From the NCBI RefSeq assembly GCF_018304825.1, contig NZ_CP072648.1, positions 1,285,501 to 1,349,500 on the forward strand: a stretch of DNA of 64,000 nucleotides, written 5' to 3'. Of this stretch, positions 25,857 through 34,515 are shown in pieces. Under the pieces are notes generated by a model. That model made no database searches, was not told where the DNA came from, and saw only the letters and a list, made by a program, of their open reading frames with translations. Within the stretch, counting starts at the first letter, position 1, and each line of letters begins with the position of its first letter. The position numbers were made by a program, and so were the translations under genes. The DNA comes from Chloracidobacterium validum (GTDB lineage: Bacteria; Acidobacteriota; Blastocatellia; Chloracidobacteriales; Chloracidobacteriaceae).

Positions 25857-26308
25857 CGGTCGGTGACTCCGGGTGGCGGCGCAAGGCGGTGGGCCTCAAA
25901 GCGGCTCAGGCGTTCCCGCAGCGCCGCCGGGATGGGCAGCGCCGTTCGGGTCTGCGGATTGGCATTGACATACACGAGTTCGCCGCTGGTGAGGCAGGTT
26001 GTTTGGCGGTAAATGCCTAGGGCATAGGTCATGCTTGATCGTCCGAGGCGGGCACAGCGGACGCCGATGGTAATCAAGTCATCAAAGCCAGCCGGAGCGT
26101 GGTACTCAACTGTCGCCTTGACCAGAAAGAGGTCAGTGCCTTCCGTCGTGAAGTCTGCCGGGTAGGTCAGTCCGGCTGCGCGCCAGTATTCGGTCACGCC
26201 GACGTCGAAGTACGTCAGGTAATGGCCGTTGAAGACAACGCCCTGGGCGTCCACTTCTGCCCAGCGGACACGCAACGAATAGGTGAAGGAAAAGGCAGCG
26301 TCAAGCAT
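25853..26308 (-). CDS. YbgC-like acyl-CoA thioesterase (hotdog fold)
   Basis: The 151-residue product has the 4HBT-class signature RVRWAEVDAQGVVFNGHYLTYFD, with catalytic D20 followed by the long helix. It hydrolyses acyl-CoA thioesters in the cytoplasm; the chain length is unknown. It overlaps purB by 4 bases and sits 9 bases below the YycJ-like gene, forming a minus-strand operon. Confidence 0.88.
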   Translation of the reverse strand: MLDAAFSFTYSLRVRWAEVDAQGVVFNGHYLTYFDVGVTEYWRAAGLTYPADFTTEGTDLFLVKATVEYHAPAGFDDLITIGVRCARLGRSSMTYALGIYRQTTCLTSGELVYVNANPQTRTALPIPAALRERLSRFEAHRLAPPPGVTDR

Positions 26309-26317
26309 AGGTCGGGT

Positions 26318-27109
26318 CTAGAGCCTGTGCCACTTGGCGAAGCCGTGTGGCGGAGCGACCGAAACCACCTCGGTCCAGGCGTGGCGCGGGTAGCGATCGC
26401 CCAGGGATTGGAGCGCGGCTAAACGCGCCAGCTCGGGGTGATTATTCTGCTGGCTGAGGTGAGCCAGAATGATATGGGCGGCTTGCCCGTCAAAGTCTTC
26501 GCGCAGGAAGCGCGCCATGGCGTCGTTTGACAGGTGTCCCAGGCGGCCGGCAATGCGCTGTTTGAGTTCCCAGGGGTAGTTCCCGGCCTGGAGCATGTCA
26601 CGGTCGTGGTTGGCTTCCAGGACAAGCGCCTGGCAGCCGGTGAGGTGATGGGCGACGTGAGCCGGGATGTAACCTAAGTCGGTGACAACGGCCAGCTTGA
26701 CGCCACCCGCCTGCGCGGTGAAGACAAATGGTTCGGCGGCGTCGTGGGGAACGGCAATGGGTGTCAGTGTGAGATCGCCGATCGTGATCGGCGCTTCCGC
26801 CGTGAGTGGGTCCGCCCAGCGGATGGCGGCCATGTCTTTTTCCTTGAAGCGAAGCTGCTGGCGGGTCGCCGGCGCGATGAAGACCGGCACGGCCAGGCGA
26901 CGCGCCAGCACCGAGAGGCCGCCGACATGATCGGCATGCTCGTGGGTGATGACAATGGCGGTCAGGCGGGCCGGGTCGAAGCCAACGTCGGTCATGCGCT
27001 GCGCGAGCGCACGGGCGGAAAGGCCGGCATCCACCAGGACGGCCGCCCGGTCGGACGCAATTAGGGTTGCGTTGCCCGCGCTACCGCTGGCCAGAATGGT
27101 AAATCGCAT
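26318..27109 (-). CDS. YycJ/WalJ-like metallo-beta-lactamase-fold hydrolase
   Basis: The product has 263 residues. It opens with FTILASGSAGNATLI, typical of the YycJ group, and has the metal site THEHADHVGG (55-64), the later H in PIAVPHDAAEPF, D in VVTDLGYIP, and a C-terminal ILAHLSQQNNH. A phosphodiesterase or 5' exonuclease-type activity is known for the fold. The walRK genes that usually accompany YycJ in Firmicutes are not here. Confidence 0.85.
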   Translation of the reverse strand: MRFTILASGSAGNATLIASDRAAVLVDAGLSARALAQRMTDVGFDPARLTAIVITHEHADHVGGLSVLARRLAVPVFIAPATRQQLRFKEKDMAAIRWADPLTAEAPITIGDLTLTPIAVPHDAAEPFVFTAQAGGVKLAVVTDLGYIPAHVAHHLTGCQALVLEANHDRDMLQAGNYPWELKQRIAGRLGHLSNDAMARFLREDFDGQAAHIILAHLSQQNNHPELARLAALQSLGDRYPRHAWTEVVSVAPPHGFAKWHRL

Positions 27110-27115
27110 GACATT

Positions 27116-28498
27116 TCAAGAAATGACTTGAACCGTTGAACGTGAAACATGGCGGGGAATATGGAGCCAGTCGGGTTGCAATCCGTAGCGCCCCAGGTTG
27201 CCCAGGGCAATGCCGGAACAGGTCTGTCCGGCGAAAAGATCATGGGCGAGGGCATGCAGCTCCAGGCGGGTAACGGAATTAATCTCCTGCTCTAGGTTTT
27301 TCTTACTAACTATCTGTCCAAAAAAGATTTCTTGGTATCCATTCTGATTGGCGCGGACGCTGCTGGCATCGTGTCCCAAGTGCAGGCTCATCAGATGTTG
27401 GGCCTTGGCCAACTCGACTTCATCGTCGGTCAGGTTGCCCTGCGCCACGTCGGCCAGTTCACGGATAATGGCTTTGACCGTCCGCTTGAGGTTGTGCGGG
27501 GCGACGGCGGCATAAATGAGGAACACCCCGGCGTCACGGTAGGCTGTTGCGTCAGCGTAAATGTGGTAGGCGAGTCCGGCTTCTTCCCGGATGCGCAGGA
27601 AGAGGCGTGAACTCAGCCCTCCGCCCAGAAGCGTTGCCAGGAGGGTGGAAGCCGTACGCTCTGGCGATTGGATGGCCGGGGCTGGAAGTCCAAGCAGGAG
27701 GTGCGCTTGCTCAAAGTCGGCGGCATGATTGAGACAGAATGTCGGCGCGCCGACAGGTGAGTCAAATGGTTGATTTACAGGGGGTTGAACGGAAGAGCGC
27801 GGGTTGATGGCGGATTGGCAATGGTCGAGGATGAGGTCGGTGTCAACCCGTCCGGCCACGGAAAGCACGAGTTGGTCGGGACGGTAGGCGAGTTGGTGAA
27901 ACTGCCGCAGGCGATCCGGTGTCATGCGGCGCAGCGTGCGCGGCGTGCCTTCAATCGGCCGCCCCAGGGCGTGGCCGGGGAAGAAGTTTGCCAGGAACAA
28001 CTCGAAGATAAACTCCTCTGGGCTGTCGGCAATCGTCTTCATTTCCTCGAGGATGACGGCGCGTTCGCGGATGAATTCCACTTCGTCAAAGCGCGGGGCC
28101 AGCAATAGGTCGGTCAGGAGGTCCAGGGCCGGTTGCAGGCAGGTGTCAATGGTTTGAATCTGGTAGTTGACACTTTCCATCATGGTCGCGGCCTCGATCT
28201 GTCCGCCGAGGCGGTCGCTTTCCATGGCAATCTGGCGGGTATCGCGGCGGTCGGTGCCCTTGAAAAGCATGTGCTCGACAAAATGGCTGATGCCGTTCAG
28301 GTTCGCCGCCTCATGGCGCGTGCTGATGCGGCCCCAGACCGACAGGGCCACTGAGCGCACATGGGCCATGGGTTCGACGATGAGCGTAAGTCCGCTTGGC
28401 AAGACCATCCGGCTCGGGCCACGGCGGCGCGGCCGGATGGTTGGGGCTGGGTTGCGGGTGAACTCGAGGGGTGAACGGGATGGAATGGATTTTTTCAC
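27116..28498 (-). CDS. M16-family zinc peptidase
   Basis: The product has 460 residues with the inverted zinc motif HFVEH (72-76, in ISHFVEHMLFKG) and the third-ligand region EEMKTIADSPEE. The two-lobe M16 layout is complete (processing-peptidase size). The GTG start overlaps the stop of the upstream gene (GTGA). A VGAPT palindrome encodes part of a linker between the lobes at 27740-27755, and an AT-rich island (about 27280-27355) interrupts the 3' third. Confidence 0.93.
   Translation of the reverse strand: MKKSIPSRSPLEFTRNPAPTIRPRRRGPSRMVLPSGLTLIVEPMAHVRSVALSVWGRISTRHEAANLNGISHFVEHMLFKGTDRRDTRQIAMESDRLGGQIEAATMMESVNYQIQTIDTCLQPALDLLTDLLLAPRFDEVEFIRERAVILEEMKTIADSPEEFIFELFLANFFPGHALGRPIEGTPRTLRRMTPDRLRQFHQLAYRPDQLVLSVAGRVDTDLILDHCQSAINPRSSVQPPVNQPFDSPVGAPTFCLNHAADFEQAHLLLGLPAPAIQSPERTASTLLATLLGGGLSSRLFLRIREEAGLAYHIYADATAYRDAGVFLIYAAVAPHNLKRTVKAIIRELADVAQGNLTDDEVELAKAQHLMSLHLGHDASSVRANQNGYQEIFFGQIVSKKNLEQEINSVTRLELHALAHDLFAGQTCSGIALGNLGRYGLQPDWLHIPRHVSRSTVQVIS
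27740..27755. repeat. VGAPT palindrome, copy 2 (in M16 peptidase gene)
   Basis: The same 16-bp perfect palindrome as in recN, encoding V-G-A-P-T on the minus strand in a Pro/Ser-rich interdomain linker. Confidence 0.85.
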
Positions 28499-29253
28499 AG
28501 GGCAATGGTGGTTGGTTTCGTGAGGGTCAGCCGAATGATGGTGCCTTGCGGAAGGCGGATGTCGTTGCCGCGCGTCAGCAGGACGCCGCCCAGCGCGCCG
28601 CCGCCCAGCGTCCCCGCCGCGGCCGCGCCACTTCCGCCACTCAGGATGATGATGCTTGAGCCAATGCCGCCCAGCCAGCCGCCGTTGATGGCATTCTGGA
28701 CGGTCCGGCGGCCGCTGCGCCCGCCGGAGACCGTTCCATCGCGGTCGGCCCGGAGGCGGGCTTCATTGCCAATATCATCCACTGACACGACCACGGCCGC
28801 GATTTGCTGCTGGCCTAGGTCGGTGGTGACGGCATCAAAAACCATCTGGAGGCGGGCGGCCCGCTGAGGCATTTTGGCGGGGCTGATGGCCTCGATCGTG
28901 CCGCGCACCTCGGTGCCGCGCGGCAGAACCAGTGTCCCGTCGGCGAGGCGCACCGATTCCCGGAGCTGGGCCACCACTTCATCGCCGGGGCTGTTGATGC
29001 GGGTGTGGATGGGTGTCAGGAGTTCCAGCGTGAGCGGGGTGCCGGCCGGGAGCGTGATCCGGTCGTTTGGGGTGATGGCATAGGCGCGGGGGCGCGTGGG
29101 TGGGTCCTGTTGCGCGTGGATGACAAGGTTCCCACCGGTCAGGCCCAGCGCCAGTCCGAGGGCGAGTCCCATTGCCCGTGCATAACTGGTACCAAGGCGA
29201 CTTCCGGGGTGATGCAGTGTGGTGTGCTGAGCTTGACGGCTTGTGGGTCGCAT
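28495..29253 (-). CDS. Exported hypothetical protein, 252 residues
   Basis: GGAGG 9 bases before the ATG supports the start. A basic N-region and hydrophobic core (about 24-48) ending at IHAQQ form a signal peptide. The body holds a beta-rich region (LPAGTPLTLELLTPIHTRINSPGDEVVAQL; LPRGTEVRGTIEAI), recalling the TrbI/VirB10-like or LPXTG-free 'tether' beta modules. A Gly/Ala-rich segment (about 195-235) could insert in a membrane. The function is unknown. It overlaps the M16 peptidase gene by 4 bases. Confidence 0.7.
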   Translation of the reverse strand: MRPTSRQAQHTTLHHPGSRLGTSYARAMGLALGLALGLTGGNLVIHAQQDPPTRPRAYAITPNDRITLPAGTPLTLELLTPIHTRINSPGDEVVAQLRESVRLADGTLVLPRGTEVRGTIEAISPAKMPQRAARLQMVFDAVTTDLGQQQIAAVVVSVDDIGNEARLRADRDGTVSGGRSGRRTVQNAINGGWLGGIGSSIIILSGGSGAAAAGTLGGGALGGVLLTRGNDIRLPQGTIIRLTLTKPTTIAL

Positions 29254-29297
29254 GGTGCAGCGCCTCCAAAGATAGGTTTCAATCGCGTTGGGATGGT

Positions 29298-31034
29298 TTA
29301 GATATGGCGTAAAAATTCTCGAATTCCACCGAGTTTGAGTTGAAAGAGTTCCTGTTCGTCGGGCGGGCAGAACGGCATCAGGTCAGCAATGAAAGCTTCG
29401 TAGAACACATCTGGGTTGAAGGCGGTGAGAACGCGCGACCGTTCGGCGTGGCGAATATCTTCAAGGGCCGCCAGGAGCATCTCGTTGAGCGGACGGTTGC
29501 GGTGGCTCACCTGGTTGTAGGCCCAGCCGGCGACGATTTCGGCGACTCGCTCGCGTGGCAGAGCGTACGGTGGCTCGGTGCGCAGGAGCAGGGAGAGTGA
29601 GTCGCTGACAATCAGTGGCGCTTTCTGGTCGTCGAGGTAAGCCAGCAAGTCATCAATCGCGGCATCTACCTCTGGATTGCCGGTTGGCTTGACCGGGTTA
29701 GGCAGGCGCTGGGCGGTGGGAGCGGCTTCGGGTGGTGGCAGCACTGGTGGAGGCGTGACCGCGCGGGTGGGTGACGGGAGTGGTCCGGTCGCTGCCACCG
29801 GGTAGCTGCCGGTCACGCGCGCAAGGCTTGGGGCGGCGGTGAAGCGTCCTGTGGTGCGCTGAAGGCGAGTTTGCATAGATTGCTGACGGAGATACTCAAA
29901 GCTCTGGACGATGTGACGGAAGACTTCGTTGATTTCCTGGCGCAGCGGAATGGGCGCGGTGAGGAAGCGATCCGGGTGAAAGCGGTCGGCGAGGCGGAGG
30001 TAGGCAAAGTTGATTTCCTCGACCGAGGCTCCAGCGGGAACATTGAGGATGGCGTTGGGATGATTGAGGCGAATGCGTGACCAGAGCGCGTCAAGTTCGG
30101 CGCGCAGGGCGGTGAAGTCCGGGCTGTAGGCGAGGTTGGCCTGCGATGCCGTGGCCGAGGTAGCGAGTGGGATGACCGGGCGCAGGGCGGCCGGAAGCTC
30201 GAGCTTGCCGGTATCGCGGGAGAGCGTCGGTGGTTCGGTTTGCTCCAGGACGCCGGCGGAGATCAAACCAAAGAGGGACTTGAGCGTGACCGCCGGGGGC
30301 GTCGTCGCCACAACCAAAAGGTGCAGCAGGTCGAGCGGCTGGGTGATGAGTTCCAGGAGCTGGCGCTCAAATGGCTTGAGCGTCATGGTTTGCATACGGA
30401 GCAGTGGCGATGACGATGGGGCGATGAAGCGATTGAGATCGCCCAGTCCGCGCCGGATGATGCCAAAGTCTTCGATGCGGCGAACGCCTTCCAGGATGAT
30501 ACTGGCGGTGGTGAGCTTGAGCTTGAGTTCTTCGGCCACCCGTTGCTCGCCGGCAATGAACTCAAAGGAACCGGTGGTCCAGTTGAAAACGGAGTAGATA
30601 ATATCCAGAACTTGAAAGGTGATGTTGGTGATGAGGTCGCGCTGGGACATGATCCCGGCTTCGACCAGGGCTTGTCCAAAGCGCTTGCCTTCGACCGTTT
30701 GAGCCATGACGCGATCGAAGTCGGCTTGCGTAATCAAGCCATGGCGGAGCAGTGACGCGCCGATGCGATCCTCGTCCTGGTTACTCGATGCGAAAACGAT
30801 GTTGCCGGTTTCGAGGTAAATCTGCTTACGCGCCGCACCACGGGTGAGCAGGAGTTCACCCGTGAAGCGTTCACTGTAGGCGCGCCGCAGCAGGTCGGGA
30901 ACGCCGGTGGTGGTGAGGCTGCCGGTTGTCGGCAGCGGGTCCGTGGTTGGTGTCGTTTCGCCGGATAACATCTCGCCTGGGGGTGTTTTACTTGGGGCTG
31001 TGCTGGTGGGCGATGGCTGAGGTGTTTCGGGCAT
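29298..31034 (-). CDS. DUF4388 (PATAN)-like protein with DnaJ-like domain
   Basis: The product has 578 residues. After a Thr/Pro-rich leader (1-42), residues about 45-170 match the DUF4388/PATAN pattern (VPDLLRRAYSERFTGELLLTRGAARKQIYLETGNIVFASSN). A middle helical region follows. A J-domain-like segment carries HPD at 353-355 (LRLADRFHPDRFL). A Pro-rich linker (about 400-450) leads to a C-terminal helical domain. PATAN proteins are linked to gliding, type IV pili and two-component signalling in Myxococcus-like bacteria; the role here is inferred as regulatory or assembly scaffold. Confidence 0.75.
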   Translation of the reverse strand: MPETPQPSPTSTAPSKTPPGEMLSGETTPTTDPLPTTGSLTTTGVPDLLRRAYSERFTGELLLTRGAARKQIYLETGNIVFASSNQDEDRIGASLLRHGLITQADFDRVMAQTVEGKRFGQALVEAGIMSQRDLITNITFQVLDIIYSVFNWTTGSFEFIAGEQRVAEELKLKLTTASIILEGVRRIEDFGIIRRGLGDLNRFIAPSSSPLLRMQTMTLKPFERQLLELITQPLDLLHLLVVATTPPAVTLKSLFGLISAGVLEQTEPPTLSRDTGKLELPAALRPVIPLATSATASQANLAYSPDFTALRAELDALWSRIRLNHPNAILNVPAGASVEEINFAYLRLADRFHPDRFLTAPIPLRQEINEVFRHIVQSFEYLRQQSMQTRLQRTTGRFTAAPSLARVTGSYPVAATGPLPSPTRAVTPPPVLPPPEAAPTAQRLPNPVKPTGNPEVDAAIDDLLAYLDDQKAPLIVSDSLSLLLRTEPPYALPRERVAEIVAGWAYNQVSHRNRPLNEMLLAALEDIRHAERSRVLTAFNPDVFYEAFIADLMPFCPPDEQELFQLKLGGIREFLRHI

Positions 31035-31124
31035 GGCGCATTTTCCTTATGCCGTGGCTACAGTGGTAGCGTCATCATACTCAGTCTTGGCGCGGCGGGC
31101 TACTGTCAGGCCGGATGCGGTCCG

Positions 31125-32027
31125 TCAAGGCTGGTGACGGCGACGGCGCAGCGCCTCGAAGAGGTACTGCTGGGCCAGTCCGGCGAGTGTCCCGAAGTGA
31201 GTGGCGGCGGCTTCAGCAATGTGGCGGTCGGTGAGACGGCAGTGGGCCGGCGCTTGCGCCGCGAGTAGAGCGGTCATGGCGCGCCGCACCCAGACATCAA
31301 TCGGAAAGGCCTCCCAGCGGTGAAAACCAAAGAGGAGCACACATTCGGCAACCTTGGGACCGACGCCGGGGAGGGCGATGAGGCGTTGCCGGAGGTCGTC
31401 GGTTGGGCAGGTGGCCGCCTGGTTCCAGAACTGGCCGTGGCCGGCGATGGATTGGGCGAGTTGGTGGAGATAGCGGTCACGGTAGCCGACCCGGCATTCG
31501 GTGCGCAGCACGGTAGCGGGGACGGTGGCCAGCGCCGCCGGGGTTGGGAAGGCGTAAGCGTCTTGGGTGAGCGGTGTTCCGAACTTGCGACTGATAATGT
31601 TTATGATCTGGCGAATGCGCGGCAAATGGTTATTGGCGGAAATGACAAACGAAACCAACACTTCAAACCACGGTTGGCGCAAGAGCCGCAGCCCGGCCAG
31701 TGGCGCGACTTCGTCGGCCAGTCCGGTCGCGCCAGGCATCCTGGCTAAACGCTTCACGAGTGTGGCGTGGACGCCAGCATAGTCGCGGTCAAGGTCGAAG
31801 TAGTGCGCCAACCAGCACCGGCGTTCGGTGGTTAGGGCATGGTTGACCAGCCGGACATGCCATCGTCCCTGAATCTGGGCAACCGTCATCACGGCATCTT
31901 CCACGACGCCCTGGTAGGTCGCTTTGCCGCCGGGGGCAAGGCGGGCTTCCCAGCGGAAGGCCTGTCCGCCGAGCAAGGTGAGTTCCGGGTTGAATGCGGC
32001 CGGGAGCGCGACCGTATCATTAGGCAA
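31125..32027 (-). CDS. 8-oxoguanine DNA glycosylase (OGG1-like)
   Basis: The 300-residue product has the OGG1 N-terminal phrase GGQAFRW and the helix-hairpin-helix GPD domain with the lyase lysine K225 (GVGPKVAECVLLF) and the catalytic D244 (FPIDVWVRR), 19 residues apart as in human OGG1 (K249/D268). It should excise oxidised guanine and nick the strand. The start is a TTG six bases after the upstream stop; no better start precedes GGQAFRW. Confidence 0.9.
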   Translation of the reverse strand: MPNDTVALPAAFNPELTLLGGQAFRWEARLAPGGKATYQGVVEDAVMTVAQIQGRWHVRLVNHALTTERRCWLAHYFDLDRDYAGVHATLVKRLARMPGATGLADEVAPLAGLRLLRQPWFEVLVSFVISANNHLPRIRQIINIISRKFGTPLTQDAYAFPTPAALATVPATVLRTECRVGYRDRYLHQLAQSIAGHGQFWNQAATCPTDDLRQRLIALPGVGPKVAECVLLFGFHRWEAFPIDVWVRRAMTALLAAQAPAHCRLTDRHIAEAAATHFGTLAGLAQQYLFEALRRRRHQP

Positions 32028-32033
32028 GGCGAC

Positions 32034-34442
32034 TCATGGCTTGCGGAAGGGATCGCCACTGAAGCCCGGCAGGAACTGAATGTCCGTGAACGTCAGTGTG
32101 ACCGTCCGCCCCCCCTGGACGCTCCGAACGATGCGGTGGGGCAGCAGGATGCCGCCCACCGGTTTGAAGTCTTCATAGCGTTCCTCGATTTGAAGCGGTT
32201 GTCCAATGTCGGTGGGGAGTTGGTAGGCACATTTCCGGGGGAGGCGGGACTCGAGGTCAATCACCACATCGTACGTGTCGCCGTCGGCATCCGTGATACG
32301 GATGGTCTCTTCGACTTGTCCATCGGAGAGGTGGCGGGAAAAGCGAATCAGCTCGTTCCCCGGCAGGAGCAGTTGTTGGTACAGTCCGATTCCGGCCAGC
32401 TTGGATTGGATACGAACTTGCTTGAGGGTTTCCCGTTGCGTGATGGGTTCAGTGCGCCCATTGGCACGTTGCCAAAAGAGCTTGTCTGACCGGAGGAAAA
32501 GGAGTCCCGTCGGGCTTCCCGGTGAGACTTCAAAGCGCAGCTTTCTGGCGCGCGCCCAGAGTTGGCGAATCGGCTTTGGATCGGAGGTAGATTCGGGTGT
32601 GGCCAGGTCTGGCTCGGTGGTGATTTGCGTGCCGTAGAATTGCGCTGCCGTAACTCGTTCGATGTTGGCGCGTCCCCCGACCGCGCCGACCATGGTGCCA
32701 ATGAGCACTCGCGCGCGGACTGGTGATGGTGCGCCGGTTGGGGCGTCATCCACGACTGGCGGCATCGGGCGCGGTGGGGGTGCGGCCGCGGTGGATGGGC
32801 GCGATTCCGCCTTGGCAATGGGTTTGGCATTTGTGGTGGCGGCTGGCTTGAGCGGTTTCGCTTTGGTCGGCTGGCTTGACGACGCGGGCGGGGCTGAGCT
32901 GGCATCGTCACGGGGCGCGTTCCTGGCCGTGGCTTGATCCGTCAGGGGCGCCGGCGGTTTCTCTTTGGTGTCTGACGCTTCGGTGTCCGACTGGGCACGC
33001 TGTTTATCGTTATCTTTCTTTTTGTCGCGGTCTTTCTTGTTGTCATTGTCTTTCTTGGTCTTGGGTGGCGTTTCGTCCGTCACTGCCGGGTCATTGGTCT
33101 TGGTCTGGCTGGTGGCGCTTGGCGAGGGACTGGTTGGCGTTGCCCGGTTCGGATTTGCATTGACGGCCAGGAACTCCCGATGCACTTCGAGTGAAAATCT
33201 AAGAACTTCTTCTATATTCCAGAGAAAATTGATTTTATCTCGCTGTGAAAGCTGGTTTTCTGGCCCTTCTCCGCGTGGGTCGTAGGTGTTGGCCAGGGAG
33301 AACTGAAGGTCTGGCAGGCGCTTTGGTGCGCGCGTGCCGGCCAGAACCAGAAAGACCTCACTTTGCACGTCCCCACGGATGAACACCCGCGAGAAGGACT
33401 CGAGCGGAAATGTTTGGGTTTCATCACTTTCAAGGAACGCCAGCCGCAAGTTTGAGCGTGAAAGTTGCAAGCGCACTGGCTGGGGTGCTTTTTTCTCGGT
33501 GTGCAGGACGAGGTTGAAGTCGAGCATGCCATCGGCATCGAGAATACGCTTGGCGGCAGCCGTAAAGTTTGGCGTGTCGTTGAGCCGCAGGTAGTTTTGC
33601 GCGAGCAGGTTGAGGGCCGGGAGATGGCGCGGCAGGATGGTCAAAATTTCAAGTAGAGTATTGACTGATTTAGTGTAATCCTTGCTAGAAAAAGATTTTT
33701 TAGCATCCAGAATCGTTTCTTCGATGAGGTCTTCATCCAGCTCCAGCTCGACCGGCAGGGTCAGGTTTTGGCCGGACTTAATCTGGATGATCTGAGTGAT
33801 TGGACGGTGCCAGCGGCTTTTCGCCTGGAGCGTATAGACGCCCGGCGTAAGTTCACGGCGGGCGAAGCTCCCAGTCAGCGAGGCGAGTTCGTTATAGACC
33901 ACCACTTCCAGATTGGGGGTGAGTGGGGTAATGGTCAGGCTGCCAACATTGAGTTCCGGCTCAAAGACCACGTCCTGGTTATCGCGTGGGGCAAGGACGA
34001 CGCGGATTTGTCCGTCTTTATACTTGGGGCGGTTGCGGGTTTCGATGAGGTGTTCACCCGGTTCGAGGTCATTGATTTGGAGGATGCCGGTGCTATCCGT
34101 CACGCCATACTGCTTGCCGTCCACCAGGACGGTGGTGCGGTCAAGCCTAGTCACGACCCGAATGGCGGCTTTCGGGAGGTATGGCTCGAGCGCACGCAGG
34201 GTTTTTTCCTGCGCGCCGAGCAACCGGAGTGTTTCGAGGGTTTTCCGGTCAAAGGTATTCGAGAAGTCAATGCCCCGGTCACGAATTTCACCGGCGAGCG
34301 CGGTATCTGGGAAGTCGTTCTGGATGAGCCGCTTGATTTGCTCGAGCGAAAGGGGTTTTCCATTGTCGTCCTGGGCAGTGCCCATGGAGGTAGGAAACAG
34401 GCTGATAATGATGAGACCAAGAATGCAGATCAACGTGCGCAT
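32034..34442 (-). CDS. Exported PEGA-like and LolA-like multidomain protein
   Basis: ATG 34442 was chosen because the product then starts with a signal peptide (MRTLICILGLIIISLFPTSMGTAQ); a GTG at 34463 is the alternative. The product has 802 residues. PEGA-like beta modules lie at about 95-235 (VVTRLDRTTVLVDGKQYGV; LEPGEHLIETRN), a TPR-like stretch at about 240-310, then a long Lys/Asp-, Ser- and Pro-rich linker (about 430-600). A C-terminal beta domain (about 600-802) has the look of LolA/MucB lipoprotein-carrier folds (GGILLPHRIVRSVQGG). The function is unknown, probably envelope. Confidence 0.7.
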   Translation of the reverse strand: MRTLICILGLIIISLFPTSMGTAQDDNGKPLSLEQIKRLIQNDFPDTALAGEIRDRGIDFSNTFDRKTLETLRLLGAQEKTLRALEPYLPKAAIRVVTRLDRTTVLVDGKQYGVTDSTGILQINDLEPGEHLIETRNRPKYKDGQIRVVLAPRDNQDVVFEPELNVGSLTITPLTPNLEVVVYNELASLTGSFARRELTPGVYTLQAKSRWHRPITQIIQIKSGQNLTLPVELELDEDLIEETILDAKKSFSSKDYTKSVNTLLEILTILPRHLPALNLLAQNYLRLNDTPNFTAAAKRILDADGMLDFNLVLHTEKKAPQPVRLQLSRSNLRLAFLESDETQTFPLESFSRVFIRGDVQSEVFLVLAGTRAPKRLPDLQFSLANTYDPRGEGPENQLSQRDKINFLWNIEEVLRFSLEVHREFLAVNANPNRATPTSPSPSATSQTKTNDPAVTDETPPKTKKDNDNKKDRDKKKDNDKQRAQSDTEASDTKEKPPAPLTDQATARNAPRDDASSAPPASSSQPTKAKPLKPAATTNAKPIAKAESRPSTAAAPPPRPMPPVVDDAPTGAPSPVRARVLIGTMVGAVGGRANIERVTAAQFYGTQITTEPDLATPESTSDPKPIRQLWARARKLRFEVSPGSPTGLLFLRSDKLFWQRANGRTEPITQRETLKQVRIQSKLAGIGLYQQLLLPGNELIRFSRHLSDGQVEETIRITDADGDTYDVVIDLESRLPRKCAYQLPTDIGQPLQIEERYEDFKPVGGILLPHRIVRSVQGGRTVTLTFTDIQFLPGFSGDPFRKP

Positions 34443-34515
34443 GGTGGTGCTGGCAGAACTCACAGGACAGAATTCTTGAACAGGCTCATGGGGCCTCAGG
34501 ATGCCGAACGCTCCA

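Noticed and set aside
27134-27149. A parS-like sequence (13 of 16 bases of the ParB site) at the end of the M16 peptidase gene
   Set aside because: Chance of such a match in 64 kb is roughly one in five, the left half is poor, and it is 13 kb from parB.
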